Of a stretch of 64,000 bases of DNA, positions 23,482-32,812 are shown in pieces; the stretch's first letter is position 1; the number at the start of each line of letters is the position of its first letter. Below the pieces are notes generated by a model that saw only the letters and a program-made list of their open reading frames with translations, was not told the origin of the DNA and did no database searches. Origin of the DNA: Acidobacteriaceae bacterium (GTDB lineage: Bacteria > Acidobacteriota > Terriglobia > Terriglobales > Acidobacteriaceae). The translations under genes were made by a program, and so were the position numbers. The stretch lies in contig PKVW01000020.1 in assembly GCA_003131585.1 (NCBI GenBank), positions 9,848 to 73,847 of the forward strand. The letters are read 5' to 3'.

Positions 23482-24927
23482 TTGTTTTTTCGTTCCTCAC
23501 CCAAGCGCAAGGTCATGGTGATTGGGTTGGATTGCGCCGATCCCGAACTGGTGTTCGGGCCCTGGCTCGACGATCTTCCGAACATTAAACGCGTGCTCGA
23601 GGCAGGCGTGCACGGGAAGTTGCGCAGCATTACCCCGCCCATCACGGTGCCGGCCTGGATGTGCATGATGACCAGCCGCGACCCGGGCGAGTTGGGAATC
23701 TATGGCTTCCGCAATCGCAGCGGGTACGGCTACGACAAGCTTTCCGTGGCGAATTCGGCCAGCATCCGCGAGGATACGGTCTGGGACATTCTCAGCCGTG
23801 AAGGCAAGGACTCCATCATCATTGGAGTGCCGCCGACCTACCCGGTAAAGCCGCTGCGCGGCAGTCTGATAAGCTGCTTCCTCACACCCGGATCGCAAAG
23901 CCAGTTTACCTATCCCCACGATTTGCGCCCTGAGGTTCAGAGACTGGTGGGGGATTACATGGTGGACGTGAAGGGCTTCCGCACCGACAAGAAGCAGTGG
24001 TTGCTCAGCCAGATTTATGAAATGACCACCAAGCGGTTCCGTGTGGCCAAGCATCTGCTCAAGACGCGCCCCTGGGACTTCTTCATGATGGTCGAGATGG
24101 GGACCGACCGCATCCACCATGGCTTCTGGCAGTTCATGGATGCGCAACACGTCCTGTATGCCGGCGAAGGCAATCCTTTTCGCAACGCGATCCATGAATA
24201 CTACAAGTACGTGGATTCGCTGGTGGGCGAACTGCTGGAGTTTGCAGATACCAATACCCAGGTGCTGATTGTTTCCGACCACGGAGCCAAGCGGATGGAC
24301 GGCGCCATCGCGCTCAACGAATGGCTGTTGCAGAAGGGGTATCTGACGCTGAAGCGATACCCCACCGAGCCGACGCGATTCGACCAACTGGAAATCGACT
24401 GGCCGCGCACCAAGGCTTGGGGTGAGGGCGGCTACTATGGCCGGATTTGTCTGAACGTCGAAGGACGCGAACCGCAAGGCGCGGTGCCCAGGCCCGAGTA
24501 CGACGCTGTGCGGAGGAAACTAAAAGAAGAACTCGAAGGTTTAGGAGACGCCGAGGGACGCCCGATCGGCACTCGCGTGGTTCTCTCCGAAGAAGTTTAC
24601 AAAGAAACGCGCAACATCGCTCCCGATCTCAGCGTTTTCTTCGGCGACCTGTACTGGCGGTCGAGTGGGATGGTGGGCGGGGGCAAAATCCACAGCAAGG
24701 AAAACGACACGGGACCGGACGGCGCCAACCACAACTGGGACGGAATTCTTTTGATGGCGGAGGGCAAAGATCTAGCTCGAGGCAGGGGAACTGCGGCGGC
24801 GCCGGCGCCGGTGCAGGGCATGCGGCTCTACGACGTTGCGCCGACGGTTCTCGAGGCCTTCAAGATTTCCCGGACTCCGCAAATGCAAGGCCGGCCGATT
24901 CGGTGGCCTCTGGCCCGGGCGGTTTAA
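23482..24927 (+). CDS. Alkaline-phosphatase-superfamily phosphodiesterase/nucleotide pyrophosphatase
   Basis: A ~481-residue enzyme of the type I phosphodiesterase/nucleotide pyrophosphatase fold. Metal site pieces are visible: the first Asp in VIGLDCADPE, a Thr nucleophile in ITVPAWMCMMTS, D and H in MGTDRIHHGFW, and DH in VSDHGAKRMDG. The start is uncertain: TTG 23482 gives 11 codons before the first strand, ATG 23515 starts at the strand itself, and a frame open from 23275 is probably too long. It has no signal peptide, so it may act in the cytosol. It is the first plus-strand gene of the polysaccharide operon, 54 bases before pseB. A role in trimming nucleotide- or lipid-linked sugars is a guess. 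Confidence 0.8.
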   Translation: MFFRSSPKRKVMVIGLDCADPELVFGPWLDDLPNIKRVLEAGVHGKLRSITPPITVPAWMCMMTSRDPGELGIYGFRNRSGYGYDKLSVANSASIREDTVWDILSREGKDSIIIGVPPTYPVKPLRGSLISCFLTPGSQSQFTYPHDLRPEVQRLVGDYMVDVKGFRTDKKQWLLSQIYEMTTKRFRVAKHLLKTRPWDFFMMVEMGTDRIHHGFWQFMDAQHVLYAGEGNPFRNAIHEYYKYVDSLVGELLEFADTNTQVLIVSDHGAKRMDGAIALNEWLLQKGYLTLKRYPTEPTRFDQLEIDWPRTKAWGEGGYYGRICLNVEGREPQGAVPRPEYDAVRRKLKEELEGLGDAEGRPIGTRVVLSEEVYKETRNIAPDLSVFFGDLYWRSSGMVGGGKIHSKENDTGPDGANHNWDGILLMAEGKDLARGRGTAAAPAPVQGMRLYDVAPTVLEAFKISRTPQMQGRPIRWPLARAV

Positions 24928-24981
24928 CAGGGATACGGCCGTCACAAGGAAGCGCAAACGAGAATGGTTGAGGCAGGCTTG

Positions 24982-25983
24982 ATGAATTGGACCGAACAGG
25001 TCGTTCTAGTGACGGGTGGGACGGGCTCGTTCGGGAAGAAGTTCGTGGAAATCATGCTGCGGGAATATCATCCCAAGCGTCTGGTGATCTTCAGCCGCGA
25101 CGAACTCAAGCAGCATGACATGCGCGCCTCGGGTTTCGATGATGCCAGCCTGCGCTATTTTATCGGCGATGTGCGCGATCCCGGCCGGCTGCAGCGCGCT
25201 CTGGGTGGCGTTACCGTGGTGGTCCACGCGGCGGCGTTGAAGCAGGTTCCGGCCTGCGAGTACAACCCGTTCGAGGCGATCCAGACCAACATCATGGGCG
25301 GCCGCAACGTGATCGACGCGGCCATCGACCAGGGCGTTCAGCGCATCGTCGCTCTCAGTACCGACAAAGCGGTGAATCCGATCAATCTGTACGGCGCCAC
25401 GAAGCTGTGCGCCGAAAAGATGTTTGTGCAGGCCAATGCCTATGCGGGCGCGCAGGAGACGCGCTTCAGTTGCGCGCGGTATGGAAACGTCGTCGGCAGC
25501 CGCGGCAGCGTGATCCCGGTATTCCTGGAGCAGCGCAAGCGGGGCAGGATCACGATCACCGATCCCCGCATGACCCGCTTCTGGCTCACTCTGGAACAGG
25601 GTGCGCGGTTCGTGGTCCGCGCCATCGAGCAGATGCACGGAGGCGAAATCTTCGTGCCCAAGATTCCCAGCATGCGGCTGGTCGACCTAGCCGAGGCCGT
25701 CGCTCCGGGGTGCGCCGTGGAATACATCGGCATTCGGCCCGGGGAGAAACTGCATGAGGTGCTGCTTTCCGAAGATGAAGCGCGCGACACCGTGGAATTG
25801 GACGAGATGTATATCATCCAGCCGTCGCATCCCTGGTGGAAGAAAGGAAACTGGGTTCAGGCCCGGGAACTGCCACAGGGCTTCCGCTACACCAGCGACC
25901 GCAACGAACAGTGGCTCACCAATGAACAACTCCAGGAACTGATTGAGCCCGGAGCCGCGGCGAAGTCGCCGGTGCCAGCGTAG
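24982..25983 (+). CDS. pseB: UDP-N-acetylglucosamine 4,6-dehydratase/5-epimerase (inverting)
   Basis: A 333-residue short-chain-dehydrogenase-fold enzyme that performs the first step of pseudaminic-type acid synthesis: UDP-GlcNAc to the UDP-4-keto-6-deoxy-L-altro sugar. The Rossmann motif VTGGTGSFGKKF (about 11-22) is characteristic. The family-specific STDKAVNP (about 126-133) and YGATK catalytic pair follow. GNVVGSRGSVIP and RMTRFWLTLEQ are family signatures. GAGGCAGG upstream supports the ATG at 24982; one at 24964 would add six residues. The next gene encodes its aminotransferase. Confidence 0.93.
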   Translation: MNWTEQVVLVTGGTGSFGKKFVEIMLREYHPKRLVIFSRDELKQHDMRASGFDDASLRYFIGDVRDPGRLQRALGGVTVVVHAAALKQVPACEYNPFEAIQTNIMGGRNVIDAAIDQGVQRIVALSTDKAVNPINLYGATKLCAEKMFVQANAYAGAQETRFSCARYGNVVGSRGSVIPVFLEQRKRGRITITDPRMTRFWLTLEQGARFVVRAIEQMHGGEIFVPKIPSMRLVDLAEAVAPGCAVEYIGIRPGEKLHEVLLSEDEARDTVELDEMYIIQPSHPWWKKGNWVQARELPQGFRYTSDRNEQWLTNEQLQELIEPGAAAKSPVPA

Positions 25984-26037
25984 ATGCCACTCCGCAGCCA
26001 GAACGCCCGACCGGAACGCGCCAGCAAGGCCAGAGCG

Positions 26038-27249
26038 ATGCGTGTAACGTCCAGCACACAAGAAGTTCTCGCCGTCGATGGAGGAACTCCCGTGCGGAAC
26101 ACGCTCCTTCCCTACGGACGGCAGTCGATTGGAGAAGATGACATCCAATCTGTGGTGGACGTGCTGCGCTCCGATTGGCTCACGACGGGTCCGAAGGTAG
26201 GGGAGTTCGAGGAAGCGTTTGCCGCCTGGGTGGGAGCTAAGTATGCGGTGAGCTTCAGTTCCGGGACGGCGGCGTTGCATGGGGCTGTTTTTGCGGCAGG
26301 CCTGAAGCCGGGCGATGAAGCCATCACTTCGCCCCTGACGTTTGCGGCCACGGCGAACTGCGTGCTGTACCAGGGAGCCACTCCGGTTTTTGCCGACGTC
26401 AGCGCCGATACGCTCAACCTGGATCCGGAGAAAGTCGCGGCGCGAATCACGCCGCGCACGCGCGCGGTACTTCCCGTGGATTATGCGGGGCATCCGGCGG
26501 ACCTGGATGCGATCCTGGAACTTGCGGCGCGCCACGGGATGGTGGTGATCGAGGACGCCTGTCACGCGCTGGGCGCCGAGTATCGAGGGCGGCGCACCGG
26601 CAGCATCGCCGACATGACCGTCTTCAGTTTTCATCCGGTGAAGCACTTGGCAACCGGAGAAGGCGGCATGGTGACCACCGACCGCGCGGATTGCGCCGAG
26701 GCGCTGCGGCGGTTTCGTAATCACGGCATATCGAGCGACGCCCGGCAGCGTCAGACCGACGGGCAGTGGCGCTACGAAATGGTGTTGCTCGGCTTTAACT
26801 ACCGGCTCACTGATATCGCCTGCGCCCTGGGACTGTCGCAGCTGAAAAAGCTGGACGCAAATTTGTCGCGCAGGCGCCAGATCGCCGCTCGCTATGCGGC
26901 GGCGTTCCGCGACCTTGCCGGAGTGATGCCGCCAGCGGTGCGACCAGATGTGAATCCGGCGTGGCATCTTTATCCCATCCGGCTCAATCTCGAAGAACTG
27001 AGCGCAGACCGGGCCCAGGTTTTCAGGGCGCTGCGGGCGGAGAACATCGGAGTCAACGTTCACTATATTCCCGTGCATCGCCATCCCTACTATCGCGATC
27101 GCTTCGGATATCGGGGAGGCGAGTATCCCATCGCGGAGGACGCCTACGAGCGTCTGATCAGCCTTCCGATGTTTCACGGGATGACTGACGAAGATGTGGG
27201 GGATGTGGTCCGGGCGGTTTGCAAAGTTATCGGTCACTACGCCCGCTGA
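26038..27249 (+). CDS. pseC: UDP-4-amino-4,6-dideoxy-N-acetyl-L-altrosamine transaminase
   Basis: A ~403-residue PLP-dependent DegT/DnrJ/EryC1-family aminotransferase, second step of pseudaminic-type acid synthesis. The Schiff-base lysine is in FHPVKHLATGEGG. The PYGRQSIGEDDIQSV opening, EDACHALGAEY and LGFNYRLTDI are diagnostic. The start is uncertain: ATG 26038 gives the usual leader before AVDGGTPVRN, while ATG 25984 directly follows the pseB stop and would add an Arg-rich stretch of 18 residues. It lies immediately after pseB in the same operon and uses the pseB product. Confidence 0.92.
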   Translation: MRVTSSTQEVLAVDGGTPVRNTLLPYGRQSIGEDDIQSVVDVLRSDWLTTGPKVGEFEEAFAAWVGAKYAVSFSSGTAALHGAVFAAGLKPGDEAITSPLTFAATANCVLYQGATPVFADVSADTLNLDPEKVAARITPRTRAVLPVDYAGHPADLDAILELAARHGMVVIEDACHALGAEYRGRRTGSIADMTVFSFHPVKHLATGEGGMVTTDRADCAEALRRFRNHGISSDARQRQTDGQWRYEMVLLGFNYRLTDIACALGLSQLKKLDANLSRRRQIAARYAAAFRDLAGVMPPAVRPDVNPAWHLYPIRLNLEELSADRAQVFRALRAENIGVNVHYIPVHRHPYYRDRFGYRGGEYPIAEDAYERLISLPMFHGMTDEDVGDVVRAVCKVIGHYAR

Positions 27250-27354
27250 AGACAGCGTCCTGACGCCGGATTTGGGCTGTCTGTTCAACCACGAGATCGG
27301 CGTACAATGGATGCCTTTTCGAAAAGAAAGAAAATCCGGTTTGAACTGGAAAGC

Positions 27355-29010
27355 ATGAGAGTCTTCGTCATATTGCAGGCGCGTACTGCCAGCACTCGAT
27401 TGCCTGGGAAAGCTCTGCTGCCGGTCGCCGGTTGTCCCAGCGCGGTGTTGGCCGCTCTGCGTGCTGCGAATCAGGGTCACCAGCTTTTAGTTGCCACGTC
27501 GGACGATGCTTCTGATGATGAGCTGGTACAAACATTTCGTCACCATGGGTTCGAAGTATTTCGCGGTCCGCTTAACGATGTTCTCGGGCGCTACTACCTC
27601 GCTACGTCAGACCTGGCGGGTGATGACATTGTGATCCGGCTGACCGGCGACAATGTGCTTCCCGATGGCGGATTCGTGGAGGAGTTGACATCCGCCTTCC
27701 TCCGTTCTCGCCTGGACTATCTCGGCGTAAGCTCGCCCCAGAGCCGCTTGCCTCATGGCTTGTCCGGGGAAGCTTTTTCCGTCGATGTGCTGCGAAAGGC
27801 CCATGCCGCCGCGAACAGCACTTACGACCGGGAGCATGTAGGGCCGTGGATGGCTAGAAATTGTTGCGTGGGAAGTTACTCTCCCCTCTGTCTTAAGCAA
27901 TCCGACTACAGCCATCTGCGTTGCACCATTGATGACGAGGAGGATTACAGAAGAATTGTGCGCCTGTTTAGCGAAGTGGACGATCCTGTCCACGCAGGTT
28001 GGCTGGAACTGACTGAAGAACTGAGCTCGCTTCCCGGCGAACCGGCGTTTCGCGTGCCGTACAGCGTGATTGACAGCCGGGTGCACAGTGCGATGACGCT
28101 TGGAACCGTTCAATTGGGAATGGAATACGGCGTCGTGAATCACACCGGCAAGCCTCGCAGGTCCGAGGCAATTGCAATCGTTCGACGGGCGATTGCGCAC
28201 GGCGTGACCGCATTGGACACCGCCCGTTCCTACGGAGACTCGGAACAAATCCTGGGCGACGCACTTTCTGGCGCCTGGGGCTCCCGCGTCGAAGTCATTA
28301 CCAAGTTGGATACACTTGCCTCAGTTCCGCCGGATGCAAACGCTGAACAGGTACGAGCTGCCGTCAACCGAAGCGTGAGCGACTCATGCAACGCACTGGG
28401 TGCAAACCGGTTGACAACGTTGCTCCTCCACCGTTGGGTTCACCATGACGCGTGGCGGGGCGCCGCATGGCGGCATCTGCTGGAGCTCCGGGATAACGGT
28501 AAGATTGCGAGATTAGGCGTCTCGATTTCTGAACCCTCGGAAGCGGTCGCTGCCTTGCAGGATCCGGACATCCAGCACCTGCAGCTTCCCGTGAATGTTC
28601 TCGATTCGCGCTGGAAGGCGCATGGAATTGACGGTGAGTTAGCTGGCCGCCCGGACGTAGTTGTCCACGCGCGCAGCACCTTTCTGCAAGGCATTTTGCT
28701 CCATTCAGCAGATTGTTGGCCGGTCTCACGGGAATACGATGCGCAATCCTGCGTAGAACGATTGCACAGGTTTGCCCGGAAATTTGATCGCGAGAACGTT
28801 GCCGATCTTTGCCTGGCCTATGTCCGCTCGCAATCCTGCGTAACCAGCCTCGTGGTGGGATGCGAAACCATATCTCAATTGGAACAGAACCTCAGACTTT
28901 TTCGGTTGCCGAAGCTAACTTCCGAACAGTGCGAAGAACTCGAACAGTCTCTATCTACTGTTCCGGATGATCTACTCAACCCTTCAAAATGGAATCCGGC
29001 TCATGCCTGA
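27355..29010 (+). CDS. Fusion of SpsF-like cytidylyltransferase and aldo-keto reductase
   Basis: A 551-residue two-domain protein. Residues 1-240 match SpsF-type nucleotidyltransferases (ILQARTASTRLPGKAL at the start; RLTGDNVLPDGG in the middle; HLRCTIDDEEDY later), relatives of the CMP-sugar synthetase PseF. Residues from about 247 form an aldo-keto reductase barrel that keeps the catalytic tetrad: D and Y in ALDTARSYGDSEQ, K in VITKLD and H in LLLHRW. The most likely role is CMP activation of the nonulosonic acid, with the reductase acting on the sugar or a side chain. No separate PseF gene is present. ATG 27355 gives the normal beginning of the first domain; ATG 27307 would add 16 residues. 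Confidence 0.88.
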   Translation: MRVFVILQARTASTRLPGKALLPVAGCPSAVLAALRAANQGHQLLVATSDDASDDELVQTFRHHGFEVFRGPLNDVLGRYYLATSDLAGDDIVIRLTGDNVLPDGGFVEELTSAFLRSRLDYLGVSSPQSRLPHGLSGEAFSVDVLRKAHAAANSTYDREHVGPWMARNCCVGSYSPLCLKQSDYSHLRCTIDDEEDYRRIVRLFSEVDDPVHAGWLELTEELSSLPGEPAFRVPYSVIDSRVHSAMTLGTVQLGMEYGVVNHTGKPRRSEAIAIVRRAIAHGVTALDTARSYGDSEQILGDALSGAWGSRVEVITKLDTLASVPPDANAEQVRAAVNRSVSDSCNALGANRLTTLLLHRWVHHDAWRGAAWRHLLELRDNGKIARLGVSISEPSEAVAALQDPDIQHLQLPVNVLDSRWKAHGIDGELAGRPDVVVHARSTFLQGILLHSADCWPVSREYDAQSCVERLHRFARKFDRENVADLCLAYVRSQSCVTSLVVGCETISQLEQNLRLFRLPKLTSEQCEELEQSLSTVPDDLLNPSKWNPAHA

Positions 29011-29833
29011 TCTGCAGACCGGCACCCGGGATGTGTTGTCGCAGTTTCGTCTGGAGGGCCGAGTGGCCTTTCTGACAGGAGCTACGGGACACCTAGGGCA
29101 GCCGATGGCGAGAGTGCTCGCCGGCGCCGGCGCGCATGTCGTGCTCAATGCTCGCCGTCAAGATGCTCTTGAGGGTTTCGCCGCCGAACTAGTCAATGGC
29201 GGAAATCAAGTCTCGATCGCCTGCTTCGACGTCACCGATGAAAACGCTGTCAGGATTCATATTGGTAAAATCGCGGAGAAGCACGGTCGTTTGGACGTAC
29301 TCGTGAACAACGCCAGTTCCGGCCGACCCGGCGCCATCGATAGAGCAACTGCCGAAGATTTCCACCAAGCCTATCGTGTCAATGTTATCGCGGCCTTTCA
29401 GCTTCTTCAATTGTCACTCCCGCTGCTGAAAGAATCTGGCAAGCGCACGGCGGGCGGAGCCTCGGTCATCAATATAGCTTCCATGTACGGAAGTGTGAGC
29501 CCTGATCCTTCGATTTACGGAGCCAGTGGGGCGAACAACCCTCCATACTACGGAGCGGCAAAAGCGGGATTGATTCAACTAACCCGTTATGCCGCCTGCC
29601 ACCTGGCTTCTGATCGAATCCGCGTCAACTGCATCAGTCCTGGGCCGTTTCCCGCCGCTAAGTTCCTGGAGCGCGATCAGGAGTTCGGTAATCGGCTGTC
29701 TGGCAGGGTTCCTATGCGACGCATCGGCGATCCCCAAGAGATTCAAGGGCCATTGCTCTTCTTGGCTTCCGATGCGTCTTCCTATGTCACTGGGGCAAAT
29801 CTCGCAGTGGACGGTGGCTGGACCGCCTGGTAA
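29003..29833 (+). CDS. Short-chain dehydrogenase/reductase in the nonulosonate operon
   Basis: A 276-residue classical SDR. The NAD(P)-binding motif TGATGHLGQPMA is at about 29-40, NNASSG follows, and the catalytic serine region INIASMYGS and YYGAAKAG (YxxxK) come later. The C-terminal LAVDGGWTAW is the usual SDR ending. The start overlaps the fusion gene's last eight bases, so the two are translationally coupled. The substrate is probably a nucleotide-activated or free nonulosonic acid, or its precursor. It is not part of the canonical six-enzyme pseudaminate pathway. Confidence 0.9.
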   Translation: MPDLQTGTRDVLSQFRLEGRVAFLTGATGHLGQPMARVLAGAGAHVVLNARRQDALEGFAAELVNGGNQVSIACFDVTDENAVRIHIGKIAEKHGRLDVLVNNASSGRPGAIDRATAEDFHQAYRVNVIAAFQLLQLSLPLLKESGKRTAGGASVINIASMYGSVSPDPSIYGASGANNPPYYGAAKAGLIQLTRYAACHLASDRIRVNCISPGPFPAAKFLERDQEFGNRLSGRVPMRRIGDPQEIQGPLLFLASDASSYVTGANLAVDGGWTAW

Positions 29834-29980
29834 GTCTCCGGACTCGCACAGCGCAGCCTGGTTCGTCCCGTTAATTTGTTGTACAAGCTTGGGATTCACT
29901 TTATGAATTTATTCGCGCAGTTTAAGTCTCGAAGATTGAGACATGATCCGCTCTGCCAGGGCACGTGACTCTTAGCAATC

Positions 29981-31732
29981 ATGACGATTCTGCTCATACA
30001 TTCCGAGGACGATCCAGAGAAAGGTCCGTGGGCAAATATGCCTTGGGACCGGATCGTGGATCTTGGGCTGGGCGGAATGAATTGCTACGCGCGATGGAGC
30101 CGTCAGTTCCACTGTCCTGTGACAACTCTTGGATCCCTGAGGAACGGGTTCGATGATTTCCGGCGGGTACGCGACGTGCTGGGTGTGGGATGTGGGCGGC
30201 TGATCGACGAACATGGCTTGGACTGGTGGGAGATGATGTCACTGTTCCAGCACGAGGAATTGGAGACGCTGATCCTGCTGCAACGCTTTGCGCAAACCAT
30301 TAGGTCGGACGATGAAGTGTATGTTTCGCGCCCCGGTCTTCATGCCAGTCTTCTGCAGTGCCTGCGGGCTGCGCGGATCAATGTTTTTCCCTTGCGGCGC
30401 GGAGCCCAAAAAGGCGGCCTGGGGCACTACGTTCGCGTTTTCAATAAGCTTTCCGCGCCGCAGATGACCGACGTTTTCTGGGATAAATACGATACGGGAT
30501 ACCAGTTTCGCGGGCGCCTGCGAGGAAAGCGCCGCCCTTCGACGCAGCCGGTGGTCCTGCTGCCCACGGCCTACGTAAATGTGTCGCGAACCGGCGTGGC
30601 CTATGCGAACACATTTCCCGGGGAAAACTTTCTTTTGGTCGCCACGCGACGGAGCGGGTGGATACAAAATCTGCCGAAGAATATAGCCGCCGCATGGCTG
30701 TCCTCGTATGCCTCGGTGCGCGACCGCGGCGTGGAGAATGCGGATATTGAGAGCCGGTGGCAATTTCTGCTGAACGAACTACTCGGAGTGGCGGAATTCG
30801 AGATCCTGAACCGGCTGGGGTATTTGGATAGTTTTCCGCGACGGTTCCGGCATGGACTCCAGGTTCGCGATGCGTGGCGAAATGTTCTCGATACCGAACC
30901 GGTACAGGCTGTGTTGTGCGCGGATGACAGCAATCCTTACACGCGGATCCCGTTGCTGTTGGCTCGAGAGCGCGGGTTACCGAACATTGCTTGTCATCAC
31001 GGCGCCCTGGATGGCCGTTACCTGTTCAAGCGCAGCTACGGAGATGTCATCTGGGCGAAGGGAAAGATGGAGGAAGATTATCTACTGCGAAGGTGCGGAG
31101 TGCCTCGGGAGAGAGTCGAAATTGGCGCCCCGGCGCTGCCGGCGAATGGGAACGGATCGCAGCCGCCGAACCGTCAGACTTCCCGACCGTACCTTCTTTT
31201 TATCTCGGAAGCTTTTGATGCGGTGGGTGGTCGGCCGGAAGAGTTCTACCGGGATATTTTGCCTCCGCTGGCAGACTTGGCGCTGGCCACTGGGCGCAAG
31301 CTGATCGTGAAGTTGCATCCGGCGGAAAGCAAACACGAACGGGCTAGCATCCTGGCTCGAATACTTTCCCCCGAACAGAAGGGCGCCACACGCATTGTGA
31401 GCGGCCCTCTTACCGAGGACCTTCTGGCAAACACATGGTTCGGGATCACGATACTGTCCACGGTAGCGATGGAATGCGCAATTCGCGGGATTCCATGCTT
31501 TTTATGCAAATGGCTGGAGTTCTCGCCTTATGGATATGTGGAGCAATTCACTCGCTTCGGGGTGGGTATCGGTCTGAACGATCCCAGCGAAATCGAGAGA
31601 ATTCCGCAGTATCTGCAGCAGCATCCGGTGAACGCAGAAGTTCGCGAGAATTGCTGGCAGCCGGCCGCTGCGGGACGCTTGCGGGAGTTATTGTCCGCAT
31701 CGCGCAAAGAATCTACGACGGCGATGCGTTGA
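29981..31732 (+). CDS. Putative GT-B-fold glycosyltransferase in the nonulosonate operon
   Basis: A 583-residue protein I cannot place in a named family. The C-terminal half has features of GT-B transferases related to CDP-glycerol or bacterial sialyl/Kdo transferases: IACHHGALDGRY (about 336-347), an HP motif in IVKLHPAES (about 442-450), and ILSTVAMECAIRGIPCF (about 491-507) resembling the nucleotide-binding S/T-E loop. The N-terminal half starts ILLIHSEDD and contains IVDLGLGG. It has no signal peptide or membrane helix. Lying between the fusion/SDR pair and pseG, it is a good candidate for the transferase that adds the CMP-nonulosonate to the polymer. That role is inferred from position and fold hints only. 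Confidence 0.6.
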   Translation: MTILLIHSEDDPEKGPWANMPWDRIVDLGLGGMNCYARWSRQFHCPVTTLGSLRNGFDDFRRVRDVLGVGCGRLIDEHGLDWWEMMSLFQHEELETLILLQRFAQTIRSDDEVYVSRPGLHASLLQCLRAARINVFPLRRGAQKGGLGHYVRVFNKLSAPQMTDVFWDKYDTGYQFRGRLRGKRRPSTQPVVLLPTAYVNVSRTGVAYANTFPGENFLLVATRRSGWIQNLPKNIAAAWLSSYASVRDRGVENADIESRWQFLLNELLGVAEFEILNRLGYLDSFPRRFRHGLQVRDAWRNVLDTEPVQAVLCADDSNPYTRIPLLLARERGLPNIACHHGALDGRYLFKRSYGDVIWAKGKMEEDYLLRRCGVPRERVEIGAPALPANGNGSQPPNRQTSRPYLLFISEAFDAVGGRPEEFYRDILPPLADLALATGRKLIVKLHPAESKHERASILARILSPEQKGATRIVSGPLTEDLLANTWFGITILSTVAMECAIRGIPCFLCKWLEFSPYGYVEQFTRFGVGIGLNDPSEIERIPQYLQQHPVNAEVRENCWQPAAAGRLRELLSASRKESTTAMR

Positions 31733-31743
31733 GTTGAGGCAGA

Positions 31744-32808
31744 ATGGTCGGGGGCGTTGTGGGTGAAGGAACGCTTCTAATCCGGGCAGACGCCAACGTC
31801 GCCATGGGAACGGGGCACGTGATGCGATGTCTCGCGCTGGCGCAGGCGTGGCAGGACGCGGGAGGCAAGTCTGTATTTGCCATGGCGGAGCCTCCGCCGC
31901 CCGTGCGCGAACGCCTGCTTTCGGAAGACATGGAGGTCGTGCCGGTCGAGATTCAACCTGGAAGCCGCGAGGATGCCAGATGCGTGGCCGAATTGGCTAA
32001 TCGGCGCGCTGTTACCTGGGTTGTCGTAGACGGTTATCACTTTGACGCCGACTACCAGCGGGAATTGAAGAACGCCGGGCTGCAAGTTCTTTTCGTGGAC
32101 GATAACGGACACGCCAGCTACTATACCGCCGACCTGGTCCTGAATCAGAATGCGCACGCCGACGAGAGTCTGTATCCGAACCGTGAGCCTTACACCCGGC
32201 TTCTGCTCGGCGCGCGCTATGTCCTGTTGCGGCGCGAATTTCAATTGTGGCGGCAATGGAAACGAGTGATACCGCCCGCGGGACGCAGAGTTCTGGTCAG
32301 TATGGGCGGCAGCGATCCCGGCAACCTGACCGCCGATGTGATACCAGCACTGAAGTCAATCCAGGTCGAAGGTCTGGAGGTGGTGGTCGTTGCCGGGGGC
32401 AGCAACCCTCATCTGGAACCGTTGAAACGAGCCATAGGGTCGTCCGATGGCGGCTTCCGGCTGCTGAAAGATGTGGTCAATATGCCCGAAATCATGGCGT
32501 GGGCTGACGTTATGCTGGCCGCGGCCGGTTCGATCTGTTGGGAGATTTGCGCCATGGCGCTTCCGGCGCTGCTCGTTGTGACCGCCTCCAACCAGAGACA
32601 TGTGGCCCAGCGGCTAGCTGCATTGGGAGCCGCACGGACTCTCGATTCCGGGACGGAGAGAATCGCAATCGATTCCGCTCCTCTTATGCAGAGGCTTCTC
32701 GAATCGCAAGATATTCGGCAGAGTCTTTCTTCCAGGGCTCGCGAACTGGTTGACATGGACGGTTCGGCGCGGGTGGTTTCGGCTCTACGAGACTTATCCG
32801 ACCAATAA
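31744..32808 (+). CDS. pseG: UDP-2,4-diacetamido-2,4,6-trideoxy-L-altropyranose hydrolase
   Basis: A 354-residue GT-B-like hydrolase that removes UDP in the fourth step of pseudaminic-type acid synthesis. The catalytic His region MGTGHVMRCLALA (H25) is characteristic. VSMGGSDPGNLT and AAAGSICWEICAMALPALL form the UDP-binding half. GAGGCAG just before the ATG supports the start. It follows the putative transferase by 11 bases and precedes pseH by four. Whether the substrate has the L-altro or another configuration cannot be told from the sequence. Confidence 0.92.
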   Translation: MVGGVVGEGTLLIRADANVAMGTGHVMRCLALAQAWQDAGGKSVFAMAEPPPPVRERLLSEDMEVVPVEIQPGSREDARCVAELANRRAVTWVVVDGYHFDADYQRELKNAGLQVLFVDDNGHASYYTADLVLNQNAHADESLYPNREPYTRLLLGARYVLLRREFQLWRQWKRVIPPAGRRVLVSMGGSDPGNLTADVIPALKSIQVEGLEVVVVAGGSNPHLEPLKRAIGSSDGGFRLLKDVVNMPEIMAWADVMLAAAGSICWEICAMALPALLVVTASNQRHVAQRLAALGAARTLDSGTERIAIDSAPLMQRLLESQDIRQSLSSRARELVDMDGSARVVSALRDLSDQ

Positions 32809-32812
32809 TCCC

